A stretch of 40,259 nt of DNA. Source: Rummeliibacillus sp. POC4. GTDB taxonomy: Bacteria > Bacillota > Bacilli > Bacillales_A > Planococcaceae. Within the stretch, counting starts at the first letter, position 1. Each line of letters begins with the position of its first letter. The notes under the pieces were generated by a model, which was not told where the DNA came from, did not search any database, and was given only the letters and a program-made list of their open reading frames with translations. Where the stretch lies: contig NZ_QWUA01000047.1 in the NCBI RefSeq assembly GCF_003576525.1, positions 1 through 40,259 of the forward strand. Direction: 5' to 3'. Position numbers and translations under genes: made by a program. This document shows positions 1 to 7,730 of this stretch, piece by piece.

Positions 1-262
1 ACTCCCATTATAAGTATATTAGGAGACTATAAAAGTATCTAAACCAAATATTGAAATATTCACTGAAGCATGTCGACGTGCAAATGTTAAATTAGATGCG
101 AGTTATTATATTGGGGATGTTATAGAAACAGACGTAATTGGAAGTTGTAATAGTGGGATGAAAGGTGTTTGGTTAAACCGGACACGCAATACATGCAAAC
201 AGTTGAATTTAGTAGAAATACATAATCTATATGAATTAATAGATGTACTAAATAATTCATAA
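1..262 (+). pseudogene. C-terminal fragment of a HAD-family hydrolase, apparently frameshifted (left edge partial)
   Basis: From about base 32 one frame reads KVSKPNIEIFTEACRRA and then YIGDVIETDVIGS and GMKGVWLNR. This is the conserved C-terminal end of HAD subfamily IA phosphatases: the K-P motif III and the GDxxxxD motif IV that binds Mg2+. It stops at TAA 260-262. That frame is closed by TAG at 20-22, while the preceding piece (TPIISILGDYKSI) is in the +1 frame and hits TAA at 40-42. The two join smoothly as GDYK-VSKP if one A is dropped from the AAAA run at 31-34. Hence either a disrupted gene or a homopolymer error. The N-terminus lies outside the window, so function cannot be assigned beyond a phosphatase-like HAD enzyme. 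Confidence 0.6.
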
Positions 263-409
263 TAAGAGAGATAACAGCCTTTATTTGCATGAAAAGCTTT
301 TACAAACAACCACACTGTATTCATGAGCTTAAAAAGTAATGCATGCGGAGCTTTTTAAATAATGAATTCTGATTTATCAGTCTTTTTAAATTAAACGGAG
401 GTAGAAGGA

Positions 410-1186
410 ATGAAGCCCAAAATAATCTTTTTTGATGTTGATGGTACACTTACAAGTTATAAAAATGGAATAATTTTAGATAGTACAAAACAAGCAATTC
501 AGCAATTAATCAAGCAAGGTATACGCGTTGTAGCTGCTACAGGTAGACCATTATCAATGTGTGCTGAAATTGCCGCATTAGGTATAGACACTTTTATTAC
601 GGCAAATGGGGCCTATGTTAAACATAAAAACAAAATAATACACAAAATTACAATGGATAAAAAAATAGTAAAGGATGTTATGGACTTTGCTTCAAAAGAA
701 GGTAATGCACTAACATTCTACTCCGAAAAACTTCATATCAATGGAGTTCAAAATTCAGATGTTTTAAATGCCTTAAAAGAAACTTTGTCTTTAACAGATT
801 ATCCAGCAGTCAGCAAAAAAGCATATGAATTTGATACTTATTTAATGTGTTTATTTGCGAATGAATATATGATTCAAAAGTATAAAGAAAAATTTCCAAC
901 ATTAACTTTTAAACGTTGGCATCCTTCTATATTAAATGTTTTAGAAAATGATGTTTCTAAATCATTGGCTATTTTAAAAGTATTAGAGTTTTTTAATATT
1001 GATAAAAAAGAAGCAATCGCATTTGGAGATGGAGAAAATGATATCGATATGATCGAACTAGTTGGCTTTGGAATAGCAATGGGCAATGCAAATGGGAAAC
1101 TAAAGTCCGTTGCGGATTTTGTTACGAAAGGTTCAGATGAGGACGGTATTATGTATGCTTTAGATAAATATGGAATTCTTAAATGA
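410..1186 (+). CDS. Cof-type HAD-IIB family phosphatase
   Basis: A 258-residue soluble enzyme with all HAD motifs: FFDVDGTLT near residue 8 (nucleophile and acid aspartates), the threonine of AATGRPL near residue 42, a lysine around 185-190 and GDGENDIDM near residue 206. The long insert between motifs II and III is the C2B cap typical of Cof/YidA-like sugar-phosphate or nucleotide phosphatases; substrate cannot be deduced. The ATG follows GGAGGTAGAAGGA. It lies on the plus strand, next to a broken HAD gene and opposite a minus-strand gene, so it is probably monocistronic and ends in a hairpin just downstream. Length is normal for the family. Confidence 0.85.
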   Translation: MKPKIIFFDVDGTLTSYKNGIILDSTKQAIQQLIKQGIRVVAATGRPLSMCAEIAALGIDTFITANGAYVKHKNKIIHKITMDKKIVKDVMDFASKEGNALTFYSEKLHINGVQNSDVLNALKETLSLTDYPAVSKKAYEFDTYLMCLFANEYMIQKYKEKFPTLTFKRWHPSILNVLENDVSKSLAILKVLEFFNIDKKEAIAFGDGENDIDMIELVGFGIAMGNANGKLKSVADFVTKGSDEDGIMYALDKYGILK

Positions 1187-1197
1187 ATTTTTAGCAG

Positions 1198-1236
1198 AAG
1201 CTCTCGCTGAAAAAAGTTTGAGCAAGAGCTTTTGGT
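1198..1236 (+). terminator. Probable intrinsic terminator of the Cof-type phosphatase gene
   Basis: AAGCTCTCGCT (1198-1208) pairs with AGCAAGAGCTT (1221-1231) with one mismatch and is followed by a short T run. It starts 12 bases after the stop codon. Confidence 0.55.
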
Positions 1237-1276
1237 CATCACTTAGTATTGTTATATACAATACTTGTAAGAGTAA

Positions 1277-1813
1277 CTATGCATTTAACAAACTAACTTC
1301 GTTTTGAATTCTTTGTACAATATCATCAATACTAGTATGATCAGTTTCGATAAACTCCTCGAAGTATTGATCTTTATAAGCCTCTTCACACTTTCTACTC
1401 TGCTGGTAACACCAATTACCTTCTGCCTCTCCCCTTTGTCTAAGCCTTTCAAAAATAGTTTCCTCTTTTGCGATTAAACAGAAATGAAATGTTTTTTCAT
1501 CTATTTCTTTAAACCCTTCAAGAATATATTGAAGATATTCTTTGTTATAAATTGTCATCGGGACAATCAAATTTTTGTTATATTTTGTCTTAAGCTGCTT
1601 AGCTACATGAACGACTAATACTTTCCATAACTCCAAATCCTGAAAATTATCTGTTTTTTCATTTTCATGTTTAATATCTTCCGTGATGATTTCACGCAAC
1701 ATAAATCCAACTATTTCAGGATCATACAACATACTATTGCTTACCGTTTGAAGAAGTTCATTTGCAACTGTTGTTTTTCCAACACCAAAAGCACCATTAA
1801 TCATGATAATCAT
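1277..1813 (-). CDS. TmrB-like P-loop ATP-binding protein
   Basis: A 178-residue protein beginning MIIMINGAFGVGKTT, a Walker A motif right at the N-terminus, followed by LYDPEIVGFMLREII, LIVPMTIYNKEYL and ETIFERLRQRGE. This order and wording match TmrB, the B. subtilis ATP-binding membrane-associated tunicamycin resistance protein, and related small kinases. The reading frame is open seven codons further upstream, but GGGGGA lies seven bases before the ATG at 1813, so that internal Met is preferred. It has no operon partner. Whether it protects against tunicamycin or is just a TmrB-fold kinase cannot be told from sequence. Confidence 0.7.
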   Translation of the reverse strand: MIIMINGAFGVGKTTVANELLQTVSNSMLYDPEIVGFMLREIITEDIKHENEKTDNFQDLELWKVLVVHVAKQLKTKYNKNLIVPMTIYNKEYLQYILEGFKEIDEKTFHFCLIAKEETIFERLRQRGEAEGNWCYQQSRKCEEAYKDQYFEEFIETDHTSIDDIVQRIQNEVSLLNA

Positions 1814-1966
1814 TTCTGTTCCCCCATTATCCATCTATACTTTTTTTACTTCGTATCCTTATAATACTATATAATTTATATGTGCTCATCGCATCTTTCT
1901 TCAAATCTTTAATCTTGAATTTTGAATTTTACATCATTGCTACCTTAATTTGCTATATTATTTGCG

Positions 1967-1992
1967 TAAAAAAACACCCTCGAACGAGAGTG
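1967..1992 (-). terminator. Intrinsic terminator downstream of the secreted protein gene
   Basis: On the minus strand CACTCTCG and CGAGGGTG (1975-1992) form a stem with one G-U pair, followed by a run of seven T (A1968-A1974 on the plus strand). Confidence 0.65.
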
Positions 1993-2070
1993 CTTAGTTA
2001 TTAAACTATTCAATTGGTATTACTGCCGGAAACTTTGGATTTTGCGTCTAGTAAGTAATGTTAAAGCTTT

Positions 2071-2679
2071 TTAACTTCTAGCGTCTTTGTATGATAACCA
2101 ACCTATATATTTTTTACCATTTTTGTAGTACTCAACCCTTACCCAGAGAAATTCAGGGAAATTATTGTTATCACCATACAAAACACCGTCATTATTGGCA
2201 TGATCAATGTCTACTAGTGTTCCAAGTGGAACTGTTGCTAAATTCTTTGATTTCTTATTAGGTGTTTTTTTCAAGGTACCACCTTTCGTATTGTATACAA
2301 ACACTGAAACAAAGTCATGAACATTATATGTTAGATTACTAATTTTCACATAGCCTTTATATGTTTTACTGGGACTTTTTTTCTTCGTATATTGTTCCTT
2401 ATAACTTATTCTAGCCCAACCGTTTTTATAAAATTTTTTTACATAAACAGCTTGAGGAATTGAAATCGGATTACCAGGTTCATAAATAATTTTATTTATT
2501 GTATAGATTTTCTTACCTTTTGGTTTTCTATAAAGTGAAATTCTATCCTTATTTGGATGCATACGGTAATCACTTGTTGGTGAATCCTTTACAGATGCAA
2601 AAACATTATGATTTTCAATTGAAAGTAAGGAGATAAATAATATAAATGCCATTACCAAAACTGTAATCTTTTTAGTCAT
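2071..2679 (-). CDS. Secreted protein with two SH3-like segments, function unknown
   Basis: A 202-residue protein whose first 29 residues form a signal peptide: KK near the start, a hydrophobic stretch VLVMAFILFISLLSI, and a likely cleavage after VFA. The mature part is lysine- and tyrosine-rich and has two stretches resembling bacterial SH3 domains: residues about 45-115 (ISLYRKPKGKKIYTI, GWARISY) and about 125-200 (GTLKKTPNKKSKNLATVPLG, WVRVEYYKNGKKYIGWLS). Bacterial SH3 domains usually bind cell wall peptides, but no catalytic domain accompanies them here. The ATG is preceded by AAGGAGGGCGTTCA. I do not recognise a named family. Confidence 0.6.
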   Translation of the reverse strand: MTKKITVLVMAFILFISLLSIENHNVFASVKDSPTSDYRMHPNKDRISLYRKPKGKKIYTINKIIYEPGNPISIPQAVYVKKFYKNGWARISYKEQYTKKKSPSKTYKGYVKISNLTYNVHDFVSVFVYNTKGGTLKKTPNKKSKNLATVPLGTLVDIDHANNDGVLYGDNNNFPEFLWVRVEYYKNGKKYIGWLSYKDARS

Positions 2680-3029
2680 TGAACGCCCTCCTTATAAATG
2701 GATTTTTTGAATGGTTATACCAAATATATAATTTATGTAATTTAAATATTACATAAAAACAATCTTATTTAGGCTATATCTTTAGTGAAATTCGTAGAAT
2801 AAAGGAGGCGTAAGGCGACTACCCCCCCGTTTATATTACCGTTGTAACAATCGTTTACATATAGCACCGGTATCTATTCTGTAAGCCTGAGTCCATCTCA
2901 CTCTACACTTCATCTGGAAGAAAGTACGTAGCATTGTTGATAGTTCCTTAATGTTTTAGGAGATAATTGATTAGGATCAATATAATATAATGAATCTAAT
3001 TGTAATTCAATTTCTATTATGTTTTTTTA
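2680..3029. other. Intergenic stretch without a recognised gene
   Basis: About 350 bases with no credible coding frame. It contains a perfect 10-bp inverted repeat, TTTATGTAAT / ATTACATAAA at 2732-2741 and 2748-2757, about 50 bases upstream of the secreted-protein start, which could be an operator. A seven-C run lies near 2824-2830, within a sequence whose base composition differs from its surroundings and which may be a dispersed intergenic repeat. Confidence 0.4.
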
Positions 3030-3093
3030 TAAAACAAAAAGCACACCTCCACTTGTTGAATTTTATGCAAACTCAACAAATGGAAATGTGCTT
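3030..3093 (-). terminator. Strong intrinsic terminator of spo0A
   Basis: A 21-base stem pairs 3039-3059 with 3073-3093. The three non-Watson-Crick positions become G-U pairs in minus-strand RNA. The stem is followed in that direction by a T-rich run (AAAACAAAAA on the plus strand). Confidence 0.8.
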
Positions 3094-3183
3094 GGAGGTA
3101 TAAAAGTAGCTAAACTTGTAAGTATGATTTATATATATGATTCCAAACTACTTTATCACCTGAATACTGATTCTCTCTCTACG

Positions 3184-3975
3184 TTAAACCGCCACCATCT
3201 CAATCCGAATCTTATCCGCAATCATAGCGATGAACTCAGAGTTTGTCGGTTTTGATTTTAGATGATGTACTGTGTAGCCAAACATTTTAGAGATAGATTC
3301 ATAGTTTCCACGATTCCATGCAACTTCGATGGCGTGACGAATCGCACGTTCTACTCTAGAAGGCGTTGTATCGAATTTTTTTGCGATGTCTGGATAAAGA
3401 ACCTTTGTGATTGAACCAAGCAATTCAACGTCAAGATAGACCATTTGGATTGCCTCTCGAAGGTATGCATACCCCTTAATATGAGCAGGCACGCCAATTT
3501 CTTTTATAATACCTGTAATTGTTGCGTCTAGTTGACGTTGGTCTAGTTTTTGTGGCTTAGAACCTTGTAAAATGCTAACGCGTTTTTGCTTTTCGACTTT
3601 TTTACCACCGCATTGCAAAATTTTAGAAGCTAAACGATCGAACTCAAATGGTTTTAGCATAAAGTAAGATGCACCCAATTCAACGGCTTGTTTCATAACA
3701 TCTTCTTGTCCAAAAGCAGTTAACATTATTACTTGAACATTATTAAGTTGCGGATTTTCTTTCATTGTTTCAAGTACCGCTAATCCATCAAGATGTGGCA
3801 TAATAATATCCAATACCAGAACGTCTGGGATATAATCCTCCAGCATTTTCAAACATTGTTTGCCATTTGGTGCTGTACTGATTACCTCTATCTCTCCATG
3901 ATTTGATAAATATTCTTCCATCATTTTTACCAATTCACTATTATCATCCACGATTGCAACTTTTACTTTCTCCAT
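3184..3975 (-). CDS. spo0A: Stage 0 sporulation response regulator Spo0A
   Basis: Master regulator of entry into sporulation, phosphorylated by the phosphorelay and binding 0A boxes (TGTCGAA). The 263-residue protein has an N-terminal receiver with acidic pocket D10/D11, phospho-acceptor D56 in [12 protein letters not shown] and a conserved lysine in MLKPFEF. A linker leads to the C-terminal winged helix domain containing [18 protein letters not shown] and the recognition region [30 protein letters not shown] directly precedes the ATG at 3975, so the eight upstream in-frame residues are excluded. Length is near the B. subtilis 267. It has its own promoter region and terminator, and spoIVB lies upstream in the same direction, as in B. 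subtilis. The protein looks fully functional. Confidence 0.97.
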   Translation of the reverse strand: MEKVKVAIVDDNSELVKMMEEYLSNHGEIEVISTAPNGKQCLKMLEDYIPDVLVLDIIMPHLDGLAVLETMKENPQLNNVQVIMLTAFGQEDVMKQAVELGASYFMLKPFEFDRLASKILQCGGKKVEKQKRVSILQGSKPQKLDQRQLDATITGIIKEIGVPAHIKGYAYLREAIQMVYLDVELLGSITKVLYPDIAKKFDTTPSRVERAIRHAIEVAWNRGNYESISKMFGYTVHHLKSKPTNSEFIAMIADKIRIEMVAV

Positions 3976-4046
3976 TAATCTTCCTCCTTTGAAATGCAAT
4001 TTCCATTTAATCTTTAAATATAGAAACGCTATTGATACAAAAGGGT

Positions 4047-4075
4047 AAATTCGACAACTTTAGGTCTAGCCCTTC
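4047..4075 (-). promoter_or_regulatory. Candidate sigma-H promoter of spo0A
   Basis: Minus strand: GAAGGGCTA (4067-4075) resembles the sigma-H -35 element RNAGGAWWW with two mismatches. After an 11-base spacer comes GTCGAATTT (4047-4055), a full match to the -10 RNNGAATWW. The -10 overlaps a 0A box, giving a start point about 65 bases before the spo0A ATG. Confidence 0.55.
4050..4056 (-). promoter_or_regulatory. Spo0A binding site (0A box), proximal
   Basis: A perfect TGTCGAA on the minus strand, upstream of spo0A and overlapping the candidate sigma-H -10. This fits autoregulation as known for spo0A. Confidence 0.7.
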
Positions 4076-4119
4076 TAAAATTAAAAAAATGAGTAAGTTG
4101 GGATAGACTTTTTATTTAA

Positions 4120-4126
4120 TTCGACA
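4120..4126 (-). promoter_or_regulatory. Spo0A binding site (0A box), distal
   Basis: A second perfect TGTCGAA in the same orientation, exactly 70 bases upstream of the first, close to seven helical turns. Confidence 0.65.
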
Positions 4127-4247
4127 ATTTTATGTATTATATTTTCACTCTAATTGTAACAAATATTAAAGAGAAAAAATATATATTTTATGGGATTACG
4201 CATACACCACTAATAATAGATAAAATAAAACTTTTTTGTGCTATTAT

Positions 4248-4285
4248 TAGTAAAAATCCACCCGAAATGGGGTGGATTTTTACTA
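4248..4285 (-). terminator. Bidirectional-looking terminator between spoIVB and spo0A
   Basis: A perfect 16-bp stem (4248-4263 with 4270-4285) around the loop GAAATG. The core TCCACCC/GGGTGGA is flanked by A5 and T5 runs, so it can act on both strands. It separates spoIVB from the spo0A promoter region. Confidence 0.85.
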
Positions 4286-4357
4286 AACATGCCAATACTA
4301 AATTGATGCTGTCAAAGCTTCTGTTCTTGGTAAGGAATCGTTGTTTCATTCATCAGC

Positions 4358-5317
4358 TTAAGCAGGCTGATTTTTGAGCATTTCTGTAATTGGTAGTGCT
4401 GCTCCTTTTACTGGACTTTCAATATACATATGTGTTACAGCTCCTGCGAAGTGCCCGCCCTGGATAATAGGACTTCCACTCATTCCTTGTAGAATACCGC
4501 CCGTTTTTTCTTTTAGCACAGGATCTGTTATTTCAATTTGAAAACTTTTGTCATTCACCTTTGTAATTTTGATATCAAATGATTCCACTTTTTTCCCGGA
4601 AATCGTTGTTAATAACTTAGCTGGTCCTTTTTTAATCTCTGAAGGCTGCATAACTTCAATCGCTTCTGGCAAAGATGGTTTTATGGATTTTTCCCATTTT
4701 CCGAAAATCCCATAAACACTATTAGAGACAATACTTCCAATTTGTCCTTTATCATTTTCGACAGAAGAAATTTTATATCCTGGTTCACCAGGAATACTTT
4801 TCTTAATATGGTCGATTTTCGCATAGAATATCGATCCTTGCTTAAATTGAGGTGGTTTTTGTAGGATTTGATCGACGATTTGATGTCCTAATGCACCATA
4901 CTGTTTGGTTTCAGGATCTAAAAAGGTTAACGTACCAATTCCATCAGTTTCATCTCGAAGAAAGTTCATAACGGATGTCATTTCTTCTTTTTGAACTTTA
5001 ACCTTTTTGTCTTTATTTTCCCTACCAATTGAAAGTGTGAGGGTTTCTTTTGGAGTTGTTTTCATAATTTGGTGAATGTTCTCCAGCTTTTTGACAGAAG
5101 TATTATTGACTTTTTCAATAATATCTCCTCTTTTTAACCAATTTCCATCTTGTAATAACACATCATTTGATACTGTAATGTCAGATAATTGTAATTCAAC
5201 GCCAATTGAGTCTCCCATTGGAATTACTTTTTTAGCTGCACTTGCGATTGTTGTCCACGATCCGAATACAACAAGTAAAAAGAATAAGCTCAGAAAAGAG
5301 CGCTTCGCAATTCGCAA
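4358..5317 (-). CDS. spoIVB: SpoIVB serine peptidase, short form
   Basis: Forespore-secreted serine peptidase that triggers processing of pro-sigma-K in the mother cell by cleaving SpoIVFA. The SpoIVB family triad is visible: His in YGALGHQIVD, Asp in ITDPVLKEKTGG and Ser in GGILQGMSGSPIIQGG. An N-terminal hydrophobic segment (residues 8-27) is followed by a PDZ-like part (SIGVELQ to GDIIEKVN). The protein has 319 residues against about 426 in B. subtilis: roughly 90 residues between the membrane segment and the IPxGxSIGV motif are missing, and the PDZ region is compact. The start is TTG, seven bases after AAAGGAGG. Placement beside recN and spo0A is conserved. Confidence 0.93.
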   Translation of the reverse strand: MRIAKRSFLSLFFLLVVFGSWTTIASAAKKVIPMGDSIGVELQLSDITVSNDVLLQDGNWLKRGDIIEKVNNTSVKKLENIHQIMKTTPKETLTLSIGRENKDKKVKVQKEEMTSVMNFLRDETDGIGTLTFLDPETKQYGALGHQIVDQILQKPPQFKQGSIFYAKIDHIKKSIPGEPGYKISSVENDKGQIGSIVSNSVYGIFGKWEKSIKPSLPEAIEVMQPSEIKKGPAKLLTTISGKKVESFDIKITKVNDKSFQIEITDPVLKEKTGGILQGMSGSPIIQGGHFAGAVTHMYIESPVKGAALPITEMLKNQPA

Positions 5318-5337
5318 TATGTCACCTCCTTTTCATT

Positions 5338-5366
5338 TATCATGGCTTCAAATTGAATTGTTATGA
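5338..5366 (-). promoter_or_regulatory. Candidate forespore (sigma-G/F type) promoter of spoIVB
   Basis: Minus strand CATGATA (5338-5344) matches the sigma-G -10 CATNNTA. TCATA (5362-5366) is 17 bases upstream and fits the -35 GMATR in four of five positions. The 5' leader would be very short, so this is tentative. Confidence 0.35.
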
Positions 5367-5397
5367 AAGGTAAATATTTGTCTACAGATTGAACGTA

Positions 5398-5430
5398 TAA
5401 AAAAGCATCTCACAAAATTTGCGAGATGCT
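5398..5430 (-). terminator. Terminator of the argR-recN unit
   Basis: AGCATCTC (5404-5411) pairs with GAGATGCT (5423-5430). The stem extends through CAAA/TTTG with a G-U pair on the minus strand and ends in TTTTTT in the minus direction. Confidence 0.8.
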
Positions 5431-5450
5431 AAAAACGAACGTTTTTCATT

Positions 5451-7151
5451 TTATACCTGTAATGCTTTTTTTCGATCTTCAGCAATTTCTATTAACTCTT
5501 TTGCATGCTTAAAGGTTAACTCTGTCACTTCTGTTCCGGACATAATTCGACTAATCTCATCAATACGTTCATCACCGAAAATTTCTGTTAAAGAAGTAAA
5601 GGTGCGATTTGTATCCTCTTGTTTTTGAATATGGTAATGATGATCTGCCATTGCAGCAACTTGAGGTAAATGTGAAATACATAATACTTGCGAATGAATA
5701 GAAATAGCAGCTATTTTTTCAGCGATAGCTTGTGCTACTCTGCCACTAACACCTGTATCGACTTCATCGAAAATAATGGATGTAATTCCATTTGTCGTTG
5801 AGAAAATTGTTTTTAAAGCAAGCATAACCCTAGAAAGCTCCCCACCTGAAGCAATTTTCGTAAGTGGTTTCGGTGGTTCTCCGACATTTGTTGCTATATA
5901 AAAGACAATCTTATCAATCCCATTATGGTCAAATTGTTCTTCAGACAATAATTCAAAATGAACGCTAAATTTCGCTTTTTCCATATATAATTCGCATAAT
6001 TGTTGCATAATAGCATTAGATAATCGCTCTCCAACTTTTTTACGAATAGCTGTTAATTTTGAAGCCGTTTTTAGAAGCTCTGATCGAAGTTCAATTAACT
6101 GTTGTTCATTTTTTTGAATATTTTCATCTCTATTCAATAAGGATTCCAATTCTTCGCCGATTTTTGCACGATAAACTAAAATTTCTTTTAATGTTGAGCC
6201 ATATTTTCTTTTCATCGATTGAATTAAAGCTAAACGATGCTCAACTTCATTTAAACGTTCCGGGTCGAATTCTAAATCATCTAAAATATTTTTTATACCA
6301 AAAGCAGCTTCTTGAAGATTATAAAAAGCATTTGAAACAGCATCTGAATACTCCTTGAAGCTTTCATCAACTAATACTACATCTTCTAACTGAGTCATAG
6401 CTTGTCCAATCCAGTCGAGCCCTTTTGACTCCCCTAAAATTGCTTCATGTGCTGTATTTGAGCATTCAAATATTTTATTGAAGTTCATTAATCGACGTCG
6501 TTCTTCTGTTAAGTTTTCTTCTTCGTTTGGTTGGAACTTACAAGCATCGATTTCCTTTATCTGAAATTGAAATAAGTCAATTTTTTGCGCTACTTGTTGC
6601 TCGTTTACAGAAATAGCTGCAAGCTCTTTTTTTAATGTCTTATACGCTTCGTATTGCTTTTCATATTGCTCTTTAATAGGTATTATTTCTTCACCTGCAA
6701 ACTGATCTAATAGATGAATATGTTGCTTATCATCCATCAATTCTTGGCTCTCATGTTGGCCGTGTATATCGATCAAAGTCGAACTGATATCTCGTAAAAC
6801 GGATAATGGTACTAGCTTACCGTTTACACGACAAATACTCTTACCACTATCATATATATCTCTACGGAGGATGAGAGTTCCTTCTTCGATTTCAATTCCA
6901 GCGTCTTCACATTTTTCATACGCAGGATGATTTTCATAACTTAGTGTAAAAAGCCCTTCCAATTCAGCCTTTTTTGCACCATGTCGGATAAACTCTTGTG
7001 AGCCACGGCCACCAGCTAAAAGTTGTACAGCATCAATAATGATAGATTTACCAGCACCAGTTTCTCCAGTTAACACTGTTAACCCATTTAGAAATTCAAC
7101 CGTTAGCTCTTCGATAATCGCGAAATTTTTAATCGAAAGCTCTTTTAACAT
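5451..7151 (-). CDS. recN: DNA repair protein RecN
   Basis: SMC-like ATPase that gathers at double-strand breaks and assists RecA-dependent repair. The 566-residue protein has Walker A GETGAGKS at about residues 29-36, two central coiled-coil arms (about 150-360), and a C-terminal head with the signature IASGGELSRVMLALKT, Walker B SIIFDEVDTG and the LCISHLPQVAA switch region. Size matches B. subtilis RecN (about 576). GAGGTG precedes the ATG. It starts 27 bases after argR and probably shares its transcript. Confidence 0.96.
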   Translation of the reverse strand: MLKELSIKNFAIIEELTVEFLNGLTVLTGETGAGKSIIIDAVQLLAGGRGSQEFIRHGAKKAELEGLFTLSYENHPAYEKCEDAGIEIEEGTLILRRDIYDSGKSICRVNGKLVPLSVLRDISSTLIDIHGQHESQELMDDKQHIHLLDQFAGEEIIPIKEQYEKQYEAYKTLKKELAAISVNEQQVAQKIDLFQFQIKEIDACKFQPNEEENLTEERRRLMNFNKIFECSNTAHEAILGESKGLDWIGQAMTQLEDVVLVDESFKEYSDAVSNAFYNLQEAAFGIKNILDDLEFDPERLNEVEHRLALIQSMKRKYGSTLKEILVYRAKIGEELESLLNRDENIQKNEQQLIELRSELLKTASKLTAIRKKVGERLSNAIMQQLCELYMEKAKFSVHFELLSEEQFDHNGIDKIVFYIATNVGEPPKPLTKIASGGELSRVMLALKTIFSTTNGITSIIFDEVDTGVSGRVAQAIAEKIAAISIHSQVLCISHLPQVAAMADHHYHIQKQEDTNRTFTSLTEIFGDERIDEISRIMSGTEVTELTFKHAKELIEIAEDRKKALQV

Positions 7152-7178
7152 GACTATTTCACCTCGCTCAAACTATCA

Positions 7179-7628
7179 TTACAACATTTCAAGTAAACGG
7201 TTTTTTATTTCTTCACGTTCAGATTCTTCACGACAAATTATAAGAATCGTGTCATCTCCGCAAATAGTGCCAAGTATCTCTTCCCAATCTAAATGATCTA
7301 ATAATGATCCAATAGCGTGAGCATTACCGGGTAATGTCTTCATCACAAGCATATGACTTGTACCATCTATAGATACAAAAGCATCCGCAAGTGCACGATG
7401 TAGTTTTTGGATTGGATTAAAACGTTGATCTGCTGGTAAGCTATACTTATATCGACCATCTTGTAGTGGTACTTTTATCAAATGCAATTCTTTAATATCA
7501 CGTGAAATTGTTGCTTGTGTAACGTGATAGCCTGCTTCTTTTAATAAATCCACTAAATCGTCTTGAGTTTCAATTTCATTATTAGCAATCATATCTCGAA
7601 TTCGAATATGTCTTTGGCTTTTGTTCAT
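7179..7628 (-). CDS. argR: Arginine repressor ArgR/AhrC
   Basis: Hexameric arginine-sensing regulator that represses arginine biosynthesis and activates catabolism. The 149-residue protein has an N-terminal winged helix with [19 protein letters not shown] and SRDIKEL, and a C-terminal arginine-binding/oligomerisation domain with [18 protein letters not shown] and [14 protein letters not shown] (the GDDT motif binds arginine). Choosing the ATG at 7628, six bases after GAGGTG, gives exactly the B. subtilis AhrC length; a GTG three codons upstream overlaps the ribosome site. It is followed by recN, as in Bacillus. Confidence 0.95.
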   Translation of the reverse strand: MNKSQRHIRIRDMIANNEIETQDDLVDLLKEAGYHVTQATISRDIKELHLIKVPLQDGRYKYSLPADQRFNPIQKLHRALADAFVSIDGTSHMLVMKTLPGNAHAIGSLLDHLDWEEILGTICGDDTILIICREESEREEIKNRLLEML

Positions 7629-7643
7629 AGCTCTCACCTCTAT

Positions 7644-7655
7644 GCATATTTATGC
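7644..7655 (-). promoter_or_regulatory. Possible ARG box in the argR leader
   Basis: GCATATTTATGC is a perfect palindrome. The surrounding 18 bases fit the B. subtilis ARG box CATGAATAAAAATKCAAK at most positions. It lies between a TATAAT and the argR start, suggesting autoregulation. Confidence 0.35.
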
Positions 7656-7696
7656 TCTATTATAAATAACGTAACATTATTTCTTTATTTTAACAA

Positions 7697-7730
7697 GAAA
7701 AAACACGGTCTGACAAAGCTCAGACCGCGT
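7697..7730 (-). terminator. Terminator downstream of tlyA
   Basis: ACGCGGTCTGA and TCAGACCGTGT form an 11-bp stem with one G-U pair (7703-7730), followed by TTTTTT on the minus strand. The tlyA stop codon overlaps the stem base. Confidence 0.85.

Noticed and set aside
106-324. A 72-codon minus-strand frame at the left edge
   Set aside because: It is antisense to the clearly recognisable HAD C-terminal motifs on the plus strand.
3019-3255. A 78-codon plus-strand frame opposite the end of spo0A
   Set aside because: It covers the spo0A terminator and the antisense of the Spo0A C-terminus, with no ribosome site.
4132-4377. An 81-codon plus-strand frame between spo0A and spoIVB
   Set aside because: It crosses the perfect terminator hairpin at 4248-4285 and has no recognisable protein features.
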